Positions 8,747 to 16,875 are shown, counted from the stretch's first letter. The stretch is 37,788 nucleotides of DNA from JBGAPI01 sp044221335 (GCA_044221335.1 JBGAPI010000051.1:1-37788), one strand, 5' to 3'. Notes: generated by a model not told the origin, from the letters alone. A program made the numbers and translations.

Positions 8747-9682
8747 ATGCGCCGAGTGATCGTCACGCTGGCCCTGGCCGCCGTCGCCGGCGCGGCCCTC
8801 GCCGGAGGCTCCGGAAACTCGGCGGCGACTCCGGGCACGGTGATCGCACCGGTCGAAACGGCGGTCGCGCCGGCGGTCGATGCGCCGATGTCGTCGAAGC
8901 TCGATCCGGAGCAGCTCGCTCGCCTCGTCGCCGGTGCCGAAGTCGGTCTCGGAGGTTCCGCGGTGAAACCGGCGCCGCCGGTCCTCGTGGTGGAACGCGG
9001 CGTGACCGCGGCGATCCCGATCAGCGCGCACCACCTCAATCGCTTCCGCACGCCGCTTCGCGAGCTGCGCATCGAGACGACCTCGGAGGCGCAGATCAAG
9101 CGGGAGGGTGGAAGCTTCTACATCGCCACGGACGGTCCGGAGCCGGTCGCCCTGTTCGTGATCGACAGGGACAATCCCGACAACGCGGTGTCGCTGCTGC
9201 TGAAGCCCTACGAACTGCCGCCGGCCGATGTGCGCCTGGAACTGCCCTGGGCGACGCTGCAGCCGCCGGCGCCAGGGCGCGAGGTGTCCGGCTGGGACCC
9301 GACCCAGCCCTACGTCGCGACCCTCGCACGCCTGTTGCGCGGGCTGGCACAGCACGAGGTGCCGGCGGGCTACCGCATCGAAACGATGGGCGATCGGCGC
9401 AACTCCCCGCTCTGCGACTTCGCCGGGCTCCGCATCGAACCCCTGCAGCGGATCGAAGGCCATGCGCTGGTCGCCCTGGTCGCACGGGTCAGCAACCCCG
9501 GCGCCGAGCCCGTCGCGATCGACGAGTCCGCCTGTTCCGGCCCCGGTGTGCTGGCGATCGCGGCCTGGCCGCGGGTCCGACTCGAGCCCAGCGACGAGAC
9601 CGAACTGTTCATCGCGCTGCGTCCGGCGGAGACGGCCCCGGCGGGCACGCGACCGTCCGTCCTGCACCTGCCGACGAGGTAG
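8747..9682 (+). CDS. traK: F-type T4SS secretin-like protein TraK
   Basis: A 311-residue periplasmic protein, longer than F TraK (242). The signal peptide is clear (residues 1-19, MRRVIVTLALAAVAGAALAG). About 75 residues of low-complexity Ala/Pro/Val follow, which explains the extra length. The TraK/VirB9-like part begins near VVERGVTAAIPIS and contains N-R-F-x-T-P, typical of the family, and a C-terminal beta-rich domain. TraK forms the outer-membrane core complex with TraB and lipoprotein TraV; traV is not visible here. A strong ribosome binding site (GAGGAG) overlaps the traE stop region, and the stop lies 5 bp before traB. Confidence 0.9.
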   Translation: MRRVIVTLALAAVAGAALAGGSGNSAATPGTVIAPVETAVAPAVDAPMSSKLDPEQLARLVAGAEVGLGGSAVKPAPPVLVVERGVTAAIPISAHHLNRFRTPLRELRIETTSEAQIKREGGSFYIATDGPEPVALFVIDRDNPDNAVSLLLKPYELPPADVRLELPWATLQPPAPGREVSGWDPTQPYVATLARLLRGLAQHEVPAGYRIETMGDRRNSPLCDFAGLRIEPLQRIEGHALVALVARVSNPGAEPVAIDESACSGPGVLAIAAWPRVRLEPSDETELFIALRPAETAPAGTRPSVLHLPTR

Positions 9683-9687
9683 CGACG

Positions 9688-10823
9688 ATGTCGACGATCC
9701 AGCCGATGAACGATGGCCGCCGTCACGGACTGGCGGGACTGTGGGATCGCCTGGGTTCGCGCGGCAAGCAGGCCCTGGTGACGGCGGTGACGCTCGCCGG
9801 CATCGTCGCGATCGTCGCGCCGTTCACCGGCGGAGAGGCGCCGGCACCGGCGAAGGCCGCCCGGGACGATGCGCGGCGACTGCGCAACATCCTGACGCCG
9901 GCGGACCCGCGCCAGCTCGGGATGAGCGGCCTGGCGCGCGAACTCGACAACCTGAAGCGTGCGCGCAGCGAGGCCGCCGCACCGACGCCCACGGAGCCCT
10001 CGTCCCCGGCGCCCTCGCCGGAGACCGTCGAGCTGCGCTCGACGCTCGCGGCGGTGCAGGCGGAACTCGCCCAGATCCGCACCGAGGCGCGCGACCGGGC
10101 GATGGCGACTCCGACGTTGCCGCCGGCGCGCATGGCGAGGCTCCGAGAGCCGCGGGCTTCTACCTGCCGAGCGGCTCGCTGCTGACCGGCGTGATGATCT
10201 ACGGACTCGAAGCCGCGACCGGTCGCCAGGCCAGCGCCGACCCGCAGCCGGTACTGGTGCGCCTGAAGACCGAGGCGATCCTGCCCTCGCGCTGGCAGGC
10301 CGACGTGCGGGAGTGCCACGTGATGGCCGCCTGCTTCGGCACGCTGGCCGCCGAGCGCGCCTACTGCCGCAGCACGACCCTCTCCTGCATCACGGAGGAC
10401 GGCGCCGCGTTCGACTCCGAGGTGCAGATGGTCGCCGTCGGCTCCGACGGCAAGCTCGGGCTGATCGGCCGGGTGGTTTCGAAGCAGGGCGCCGCGCTGC
10501 GCAACGCGACGCTGGCCGGCTTCGCCGAAGGCGCGTCGCGCGCGCTCGGCGGCAGCGGCGCCGCCTTCGGCCTCGGCGGCGGCTTCAATCCCGGCAGCAT
10601 CGTGCAGTCCGGAAGTGCCGGCGGTGCCGGCTCGGCGCTCGACCGGGTCGCGCAGTTCTACATCGAGCAGGCCGCCGAGACCCAGCCGGTGATCGAGATC
10701 GACGGCGGCCGCGAGATCAGCTTCGCGACGGTGCGCGGGGCGACGCTGAATCTCGCGGGACAGCGCGGGGCGACGACGAACGGCGCACGTTCGCCCCGTC
10801 ATCCGCCCGGCCAACGGCCATGA
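9688..10823 (+). pseudogene. traB: F-type T4SS core-complex protein TraB, interrupted by a frameshift
   Basis: TraB is the VirB10-like protein that spans both membranes. The first part (frame of 9688, to about residue 150) has one inner-membrane helix (about residues 29-47) and a helical, proline-rich linker. The conserved C-terminal domain lies in another frame from about 10130 to the stop at 10821-10823. There are AGFYLPSGSLLTGVMIYGLE, PVLVRLKTEAILPSRWQ, a Cys-rich loop, and a final VIEIDGGREISFATVRG, a normal VirB10/TraB end. Joining them needs a -1 shift between about 10100 and 10150. No slippery heptamer is obvious. The joined protein would be about 378 residues, shorter than F TraB (475) but with all core parts. 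It is a true 1-bp deletion, a sequencing or assembly error, or less likely programmed frameshifting. All other tra genes here are intact. Confidence 0.85.
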
Positions 10824-10880
10824 CACACTCTGCCCTCCGGCGCGGCCCGCCCGCCGCGTCCCAGCCAGCGGAGCATTGTC

Positions 10881-11909
10881 GTGAAGCCAGCCCGAATCCT
10901 GTTGCTCGCCGCGCTGATGGCCGGCGCGGCGCCGCTGACCCACGCCTACGACAGCAGCGGCCACAGCGCCGTCGGCAAGATCGCCTTCGTGCTGCTGACG
11001 CCGGCGGCGGAGGCCCAGGTGAAAGCGATCCTTGGTGACGTGTCGCTCGGCACCGCCGCGGTCTGGGCCGACTGCGTGAAGGGCGTCACCAAGGACTACG
11101 TCTACCAGCACAACCAGTGGACCTCGCCGGAGTGCGAGGGCATGGAGACCCCGGCCGAACAGAAACGGATGGAGGACTATGTCCGCCGCAACGACAAGCA
11201 GTGCGGCTGGAAGGAGTCCGACGGCAACGAGACCTGCCACAAGCAGTACCACTATGCCGACGTCGCGATCGAGCACGATGCCTACGGCCGCTACGAGGGC
11301 ACCAGCGACCATGACGTGGTGTCGACGATCAACGCCGCCTGGGCGGTGCTGCGCGGCGGCAAGGCACCGCCGCCCTTCGACTTCGCCGATCGCCGCGAGG
11401 CGCTGATGGTGCTGGCGCATGTGCTGGGCGACATCCACCAGCCGATGCACGTCGGCGCGGTCTATCTCGACGATCGGGCGCAGGCGGTCGATCCCGATCT
11501 GCCGGGCAGCGAGGGGGCGCACCACACCGCCGGCGGCAATCTCATCGGCTCCGGCAAGGCCAACCTGCACACCGACTGGGACACGGTGCCGCGCGACTTC
11601 ACCGACCCGACCTCGGCGAACTTCGAGGCGATGCTCGCCGCCGCCCGCCATCAGCCGCGGACGAAGGGCGACCCGACGACCTGGTCGACGACCTGGGCCA
11701 GCGAGTCGCTGCACGATGCCCGCCGCGCCTTCGAACACGTGTCGTTCCAGAAGAATCCGAACGGCGACAAGCCGCCTTACGTCGCGGTCTATGAGAACCG
11801 CGAAGCCTACGACGCCGCGCGACTCGCGACCCAGCGCCGATTGATCGGTACGGCCGGAGCGCGGCTGGCGCAGATCCTCAACGCGGCGTTCGCGCCCTTA
11901 CCGCGCTGA
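10881..11909 (+). CDS. S1/P1-family nuclease, secreted
   Basis: A 342-residue protein with a signal peptide (residues 1-22, cleavage after THA) and a zinc-dependent S1/P1 nuclease domain. Visible ligand motifs are SGHSAVGKIA, the H-Y-A-D segment (K-Q-Y-H-Y-A-D-V), LAHVLGDIHQPMHVG, and GGNLIG with NLHTDWD. These enzymes use three zinc ions to cut single-stranded DNA and RNA and to remove 3' phosphates, usually outside the cytoplasm. The mature protein would begin with Tyr (YDSSGH), where nuclease P1 has Trp1, whose backbone binds zinc. It also has a Cys-rich insertion between about residues 75 and 120. It starts with GTG at 10881, 57 bp after traB, on the same strand. A link with T4SS function is possible but unproven; such genes also occur alone. 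Confidence 0.9.
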   Translation: MKPARILLLAALMAGAAPLTHAYDSSGHSAVGKIAFVLLTPAAEAQVKAILGDVSLGTAAVWADCVKGVTKDYVYQHNQWTSPECEGMETPAEQKRMEDYVRRNDKQCGWKESDGNETCHKQYHYADVAIEHDAYGRYEGTSDHDVVSTINAAWAVLRGGKAPPPFDFADRREALMVLAHVLGDIHQPMHVGAVYLDDRAQAVDPDLPGSEGAHHTAGGNLIGSGKANLHTDWDTVPRDFTDPTSANFEAMLAAARHQPRTKGDPTTWSTTWASESLHDARRAFEHVSFQKNPNGDKPPYVAVYENREAYDAARLATQRRLIGTAGARLAQILNAAFAPLPR

Positions 11910-11951
11910 ACCGCGCGACGCGGATCGCCTCTCATCCGGTCCACCGATGCA

Positions 11952-11982
11952 TGCCGACACCGCCGAATTCGGCGGGTCGGCA
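11952..11982. repeat. Large perfect palindrome between nuclease and transglycosylase genes
   Basis: Two 15-base arms (11952-11958 plus 11960-11967, and 11968-11982) are fully complementary apart from one bulged A at 11959. The centre is the 16-base palindrome CCGCCGAATTCGGCGG, with no loop. No T-run follows, so it does not look like an intrinsic terminator. It could be an operator for the transglycosylase gene, a cruciform, or an RNA hairpin at the end of the nuclease transcript. Confidence 0.6.
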
Positions 11983-12030
11983 GGGGAATTCGACTGCGTC
12001 GACGATGAAACTCTCTCTAAGATCCGTTCC

Positions 12031-12546
12031 ATGATTCGAGTCCTGCGCGTCGCAGTCCTGGTTTCGATGCTGGCGACGCCGTGCGTCGGCCGGACCGCGG
12101 AGGCCCCGGTCGCCATGATGCCGGTCGACGCCTGCATCGCCGTGGCTGCTGATGCATTCGGGATCGACGCGCTGCCGCTGAAGATCCTCCATCGGACGGA
12201 GGCGGGACGAGAAGGCCTGGCGCAGGCCAACGACGACGGCAGCGTCGACCTCGGACCGATGCAGATCAACTCGGTCCACCTCGGGGAGTTCGCCCGCTTC
12301 GGCATCGACTATGAAGACCTGCGCGACAACCGCGGCTGCGCCAACGTGCTGGCGGCCGCCTACCTGTTCAAGCGCCATCTCGTCGCCGAGCGTGGCGATG
12401 TCGCGATGGCGATTGCCGACTACCACAGTCGCAATCCACGCCTAGCGTTGCGCTATCTGGGTCTCGTGCAGCAGGCGATCGCCGCGGAGCGGCGCGACCT
12501 GGCGCGACACGCGTCGGCAGCGTCGACCGGGGATCCGCCGCCCTAG
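12031..12546 (+). CDS. T4SS-type lytic transglycosylase (SLT domain)
   Basis: A 171-residue exported protein with a signal peptide at residues 1-22. The SLT fold is shown by the catalytic glutamate E57 in HRTEAGREG, followed by DLGPMQINSVHL, CANVLAAAYLFKR and VAMAIADYHSRNP. The T-E-A-G-R-E-G version of the catalytic motif and the short length are those of the small specialised lytic transglycosylases found with conjugation and secretion systems (F ORF169, VirB1, TrbN types). They cleave the glycan strand of peptidoglycan so that an envelope machine can cross. I start at ATG 12031 because upstream codons of the frame would precede the signal peptide. Position 1.2 kb after traB on the same strand supports a role with the tra apparatus. 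Confidence 0.88.
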   Translation: MIRVLRVAVLVSMLATPCVGRTAEAPVAMMPVDACIAVAADAFGIDALPLKILHRTEAGREGLAQANDDGSVDLGPMQINSVHLGEFARFGIDYEDLRDNRGCANVLAAAYLFKRHLVAERGDVAMAIADYHSRNPRLALRYLGLVQQAIAAERRDLARHASAASTGDPPP

Positions 12547-12665
12547 CGTGCGGATTCCGACGCGGTGGGCCACGATCGCTGGCACCACGTCGGCTCTCGC
12601 GTTCATCCTCGCGCGTCAGCGCGGCGCCGCGAAGCGCCTTGTCCGGCGACCACGAGGGCATGGGG

Positions 12666-13064
12666 TCAAGGGACGTCGAGGATGCCGATGGCAGGAAACG
12701 CAGCCGTCTCGTCGTCGTACACAACGGAATAGGTGCCGGCCTTGGGGCGGGGAATGTCGAAGCTCCGGTCCTGGACGTCGCGCCCCAAACCACAGAGCCG
12801 CTTTGCAACCGACACGACTATGGTCTTGTCGCGCACCAAGCCGGAGATCCGCTTGATGCAGATCGCAGAATCCATTCGCGTCGTCTTGCCGACCCAGAAT
12901 GTCAGCGGGACATGAACCGACGTTGCGCTAAAGGACGGAGTGGCAACCGCGATCCCGCCCCACGCCGAGGTGACGTATGCCCAGTCCGCGGACTCCGCAT
13001 GGGCGATGGCTGGCGCCGCCGCCAGGGCAACAGCGAACGTGGCGATGAACCTTCGGAGTTCCAT
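12666..13064 (-). CDS. Secreted protein of unknown function
   Basis: A 132-residue protein with a good signal peptide (residues 1-23, ending AIAHA). The mature part of about 109 residues contains two cysteines (in AICIKRI and KRLCGLG) that could form a disulfide. A beta-rich pattern ends in GTYSVVYDDETAAFPAIGILD, reminiscent of small Ig-like or calycin-like periplasmic proteins, but I do not recognise a family. It is on the strand opposite to its neighbours, convergent with the transglycosylase gene (120 bp between stops) and divergent from the 125-residue gene at 13326. Slightly less extreme codon use than the tra genes suggests it may be unrelated to them. Confidence 0.75.
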   Translation of the reverse strand: MELRRFIATFAVALAAAPAIAHAESADWAYVTSAWGGIAVATPSFSATSVHVPLTFWVGKTTRMDSAICIKRISGLVRDKTIVVSVAKRLCGLGRDVQDRSFDIPRPKAGTYSVVYDDETAAFPAIGILDVP

Positions 13065-13325
13065 GGCCGTCCATTGCAGGAATTGCCGGCGCGCGTCGGC
13101 GCGCCCGGCACTGGCAGGAGGTTAGCGACTTCTCCCAGCCACCACACGTGGCCGGTCACCGGAACCTGCAACAGCGATCGCGATCCTCCGAGGCGATCGT
13201 AGGCGTGGCCTGCGCCGCGACCGAAATCCCAGCGATCGCACGGCGATTCGCACCGCCGTGTCGAGCGTGCGACGCGGACACTGGCACCACAGGCCGAACT
13301 CGTCGGCTGGTCGCAGGAGACGCCG

Positions 13326-13703
13326 ATGTCCGCACCCGCAGGATCCGCGCCGCGCACCTGGCGCTTCCGCTATCTCGACGAGACCTATGCCTTCCGTTAC
13401 GGCGATACGGTCGCGCCCACCCTGATCCGCGAACGTCGCATCGGCTCGGCGGGCGAGCACCACTTCGGCCCGACCGACACGCTGCGCGTCGGTCCCGGCG
13501 AATTCATGTGGGGCGCGGACTTGCTGTCGGCGGTGATCTCCGGCCGCGACCTCGGGCGCGACGCCGGCTTGCGCGCGGCGGTGGTCGCCTACCTGACTGC
13601 GGCGGCCGAGGCGGTGGTGTCGCTTTCGAAACCGTTGGCGGATGGCGTCGCCGCTCCGTCGGTGCAAGTGAGCGGCCCGGCGAACCTGGGCCACGCCGCT
13701 TGA
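13326..13703 (+). CDS. Unknown protein upstream of the PilT-like ATPase
   Basis: A 125-residue cytoplasmic-looking protein that I do not recognise. The N-terminal 55 residues look beta-rich (TWRFRYLDETYAFRYGD, then TLIRERRIGS and HHFGPTDTLRVGPGEFMWG). The C-terminal half is helical and Ala/Val-rich. An AGGAG ribosome binding site lies 7 bp before the ATG. It is 117 bp ahead of the ATPase gene on the same strand, so co-expression and a role as a partner or chaperone of the ATPase are possible, on position alone. Confidence 0.65.
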   Translation: MSAPAGSAPRTWRFRYLDETYAFRYGDTVAPTLIRERRIGSAGEHHFGPTDTLRVGPGEFMWGADLLSAVISGRDLGRDAGLRAAVVAYLTAAAEAVVSLSKPLADGVAAPSVQVSGPANLGHAA

Positions 13704-13820
13704 TGGAAATCCGCGTCATCGCATCTCGGTGGGGTCGGGTCGCGATGGACCCCTTCAACCGATTCCAAATCGATCGCCATTCCGGCATAAAGCGCCCCTT
13801 GCCGGGACCCGAGGATCCGC

Positions 13821-14945
13821 ATGAGCATCGAGCGCAAGCCCTTCACCTTCGACGAGAAGGACCAGCTCCGCGACATCTTCATCCCGCTCGAACGGGTGGA
13901 CGGCGACGAATACCGCGCGGCCGCGGCGCGGATCGGCGAGGCCTACGGCTATGCCGGCAAGCCCGATGCGCGGCCGCTGTTCAATCCCGCCGATCCGCGC
14001 CTCACCAACTGGCTGATCGAACTCTATGCCCGTGGCGAAGCGGCGCTGGCGAAGAGCGACGATTTCCGGCTCGCGTTCGACGGCGGCTATTTCCGCGCCA
14101 GCCGGGTGTTCGAGCAGGGCGGCTGGACGCTCGCGATGCGCCGCATCCCGAGTCAGGTGCCGGAGCTTGGCGAGCTCACCATGCCGACCTGGTGGTCGCG
14201 CTTCCTGCTCGACGCCGAACTGTTGCAGGGCGGACTGATCCTGGTGTGCGCGCCGAATGGCCAGGGCAAGACCACCACCGCGAGCTCGGTGGTGTCCACC
14301 CGGTTGAAGCTGTTCGGCGGCCACGCGGTGTGCATCGAGGATCCGCCCGAGCTGCCGCTGTCCGGATGGCACGGCAATGGCCACTGCATGCAGATTCCGG
14401 TCAGCGGCGACGTTCGCACCTACGGCGGCGACGCGACCTTCGCCAGCAGCCTGAAGAAGTCGCTGCGCCTGTTCCCGGCGGTGCAGGGCGGCACGGTTCT
14501 GCTGGTCGGCGAGGTGCGCGACGCCGACACCGCGGCCGAGGTGCTGCTCGCCGCGTCGAACGGACACCTCGTCATCACTACCTTTCACGGCTTCCAGATC
14601 CCGGCGGCGCTGCAGCGCTTCGAGACCATGGCCTCGGACAAGCTCGGTCACGCGTCTGGCCCGGAGCAGCTCGCCGGCACGCTGCGTGGCGTGCTGTTCC
14701 AGACCTTGTCGTTGCGCGAGGGCGCGTCCGGCTGGGGCTCGGGTACGCTGACCGGCGACCTGCTGTGGTCGCCGAAGCCGAAGGCCGCCGCGATCGCTTC
14801 GCCGATCGCCGCCGCGCTCCGGCAGCGCAACTGGGATGCGATCGGCAAGGCCGTGGCACTGCAGAACAGGCGCCTCGGCGAGGCCAGGCCGGACATCGGC
14901 CTCGATGTGCTGAAGACGCAGTTCCTCAACGACAAGCTGCTGTGA
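13821..14945 (+). CDS. PilT/GspE/DotB-like secretion ATPase
   Basis: A 374-residue member of the type II/type IV secretion and pilus ATPase family. The N-terminal domain (about 1-120) is divergent. The RecA-like core shows Walker A APNGQGKTTT (residues 144-153; the usual form is GPTGSGKTTT), an Asp-box CIEDPPELPLSG (171-182), and Walker B TVLLVGEVRDADT (225-237). A His-box region runs LAASNGHLVITTFHG (243-257, H256). Such hexameric ATPases drive pilus extension or retraction (PilB, PilT), type II secretion (GspE), or type IVB secretion (DotB/TraJ). The size and lack of the PilB/GspE N-terminal and zinc modules fit PilT or DotB better. No pilin or platform gene is nearby, and the window's T4SS lacks its own VirB4/TraC, so it may serve that system. 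A GAGG ribosome binding site precedes the ATG. Confidence 0.88.
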   Translation: MSIERKPFTFDEKDQLRDIFIPLERVDGDEYRAAAARIGEAYGYAGKPDARPLFNPADPRLTNWLIELYARGEAALAKSDDFRLAFDGGYFRASRVFEQGGWTLAMRRIPSQVPELGELTMPTWWSRFLLDAELLQGGLILVCAPNGQGKTTTASSVVSTRLKLFGGHAVCIEDPPELPLSGWHGNGHCMQIPVSGDVRTYGGDATFASSLKKSLRLFPAVQGGTVLLVGEVRDADTAAEVLLAASNGHLVITTFHGFQIPAALQRFETMASDKLGHASGPEQLAGTLRGVLFQTLSLREGASGWGSGTLTGDLLWSPKPKAAAIASPIAAALRQRNWDAIGKAVALQNRRLGEARPDIGLDVLKTQFLNDKLL

Positions 14946-14955
14946 GGGCGGCGCG

Positions 14956-15471
14956 ATGACGACGACGCTGTCCGACGAACTGGCACGGATCGGTGCCTGC
15001 TGGGGTGCGACCCACAAGGTGACGAGCACGCCGAGCGGCCTGTCCGCGACCTTCGCCGCGGTACCGGCGCCGCTCGATGCGGCGTTCGCCGCGGTCGGCG
15101 CGAAGGTGCAGATCGCGGTCACCGCGCCGGCCAGCGTCGGCGCGCCCTGCACGGTGCCGCTGCGTTCGGGACGCTTCGCCTCGGGCATCGGCTTCTTCGC
15201 CCGCTGCCTGCCGACGATCGACGGCGCAGGCTACGAAGTCGAAGTCCAGCTGCTGCCACCGGCGGCGCCGGAAGCCGGCGCACCGGTGGCCGTGTTCCAG
15301 CTACTCGACGCGGTGCTGGCCGGCGTCTCGAAGGAGCCGGTCGAGGCGCTGGTCGGCTACCTGGCCTATCGCCTCGAGCGGCCGCGGCTCGAGACGGCAA
15401 GCCGGCGCAGGCTGCTGGGCGAAATGGCGACGTTGATCGCCGAACACCTGGGCAAGGCACAGCCGATGTAG
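14956..15471 (+). CDS. Unknown protein downstream of the PilT-like ATPase
   Basis: A 171-residue protein starting 10 bp after the ATPase stop, so almost certainly in the same operon. It has no signal peptide or membrane helix. The middle part (about residues 25-110) is beta-rich with many Ala, Val and Pro, including SGRFASGIGFFARCLP. The C-terminal 55 residues are helical (VFQLLDAVLAGVSKEPVEAL onward). I recognise no family. Tight linkage suggests it is a partner or substrate-side factor of the ATPase. Confidence 0.7.
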   Translation: MTTTLSDELARIGACWGATHKVTSTPSGLSATFAAVPAPLDAAFAAVGAKVQIAVTAPASVGAPCTVPLRSGRFASGIGFFARCLPTIDGAGYEVEVQLLPPAAPEAGAPVAVFQLLDAVLAGVSKEPVEALVGYLAYRLERPRLETASRRRLLGEMATLIAEHLGKAQPM

Positions 15472-15685
15472 TGCGGTCCCTGCGCCCGACCGCGTCGCGA
15501 CCGGCCATCGCGATCGACAGTCGGCCCCGGCGCTCCACGGCGACGGTGCGCGCCGGCGAAATTCATGCAACGCCCCGGCCACCGGCGCACCGAGCGTGCC
15601 GACCCGATCGTCGCCCCGCCGCCCTGCGGCGATCGCCTCACTCGCCCGGTGAAACGAACGGTCGGCGATCGCTTGCAGCGTCGCA

Positions 15686-16510
15686 TCAATCGCTCCGCAG
15701 ATATTCGCGCAGCGGCCGCAGCGTCAGCCCGGATCGGGCGACAGCATCGAGGACCGAGGTCCGCACCTCGTCCGTGGCCTCCAGGATGAAGCTGCCTGCG
15801 GGCAATCCGGGGTAGCGATCGTCGACACCTGGCAGCATGTCCTTCAGCTCCGGATACCGGCGATCCTCCGGGCGAACGAAGCCGCGCTGCACCGTGTTCG
15901 GACTGATCCAAAGCCATTGCGGCCGGGAACCCGTCCCGAGGCGACCGCGATGGATCGGGAACCCGTGAGCCCAGGTCTCCGGCGGATCGAAGCGGAAGTC
16001 CAGCCGTCGTTCCAGGTTCCTTTTCAGTCCATCGAGGTCCGCTAGCGATTCGAGGACGTGCTCGTCGCCGACATCAATTCGCAGTGCCGCGAGGTAGGCC
16101 GCGAACGACTCGGCCACCGGCGTTTCCCGATCGCGATCGATTTCGACGAACGTGATCGAAGGGCGAGTCGTGGACGTCCGGTAGTCCAGGCAGAGATGCC
16201 AATGCCCGTCCCCGTCGATCGGGATCAGGCCGCGCAGCGCAAAGCTGACCTGATCCTGCACCTCCGACCAATCGGGGGCGCACAGCGCGGGGAAGTTCGG
16301 GCCGATGCCCGCGATCGTGTCGTGCGGCAATCCGGGGAGGGAATAGCGGAGATATCCGCCGTTCTGTTCGCGCAGCAGACTCAGGTACTCCGCGGGAAGC
16401 CGATAGCCGATCTCCGCCTCGGCCGTCGCAACGGCCGCGTCGGTCAGCTCCGGCTGGAGGTAGGGGAGGCAGGCGGGGACTCGCCAGATCGACAGGGCGG
16501 TGGTGCGCAT
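15686..16510 (-). CDS. SMI1/KNR4 (SUKH) family protein
   Basis: A 274-residue protein whose first 160 residues carry the SUKH pattern. There is a helix with DAAVATAEAEIGYRLPAEY then LSLLREQNGGYLRYSLP, an IAGIGP segment, VPIDGDGH-like (LIPIDGDGHWHLCLDY), PSITFVEIDRD, and a terminal helix with FAAYLAAL. Bacterial SUKH proteins are often immunity proteins against nuclease or other polymorphic toxins, though many are orphans. The C-terminal 100 residues are an extra region rich in Arg and Pro that I do not recognise. I start at ATG 16510 because the frame upstream is GC-rich shadow and an AGGA box sits 7 bp before this ATG. It is convergent with the ATPase operon and divergent from the gene at 16876. 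No toxin gene is adjacent. Confidence 0.85.
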   Translation of the reverse strand: MRTTALSIWRVPACLPYLQPELTDAAVATAEAEIGYRLPAEYLSLLREQNGGYLRYSLPGLPHDTIAGIGPNFPALCAPDWSEVQDQVSFALRGLIPIDGDGHWHLCLDYRTSTTRPSITFVEIDRDRETPVAESFAAYLAALRIDVGDEHVLESLADLDGLKRNLERRLDFRFDPPETWAHGFPIHRGRLGTGSRPQWLWISPNTVQRGFVRPEDRRYPELKDMLPGVDDRYPGLPAGSFILEATDEVRTSVLDAVARSGLTLRPLREYLRSD

Positions 16511-16875
16511 GACACGTCCTGGGTCGCGATACCGAATCGCCGTCCATAGTGCCACCACAGTAAGCGCGGAGCGGCCCGCCCGCCGAACCTCCGGCCGCGC
16601 GCGGCCGCCGAGAGGGCGCCGCTTTCCGGCGCGCCGGAACGGGGCCCTGGGACCGCCACCGGCGGTCGTGGCGCTCGGGCCTGCGACCTCGGCGCTGTGA
16701 TGGCGCCGACCGTCGAAACCCCGCGCAAATCGCCCCAATTCGCCCGGCGCAAGCCCTTGGCGGGTTCGCAGAATGGCTTCCGACCAGGCGCGGCAGGTTC
16801 CGAGCGCCGGTCGGCCCGGGGCTAGCTGGACGAGCGCCCCGGCCTCCGAATCCTTCCCGCGACGGTCAAAGCGCC
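16511..16875. promoter_or_regulatory. Divergent intergenic region with three perfect dyads
   Basis: This 365-bp gap between two divergent genes has no gene I can support. It holds a perfect 16-bp palindrome CGGCCGCGCGCGGCCG at 16592-16607, another, TTCCGGCGCGCCGGAA, at 16624-16639, and a 7-bp dyad GACCGCC-ACC-GGCGGTC at 16651-16667. The first two centres are 32 bp apart, about three helical turns, as expected for cooperative operator sites. No clear -10/-35 pair was found. Confidence 0.45.

Noticed and set aside
15472..15685. A small gene in the gap after the ATPase operon
   Set aside because: Frames here are short and Arg-rich with no ribosome binding site; the gap lies between convergent genes.
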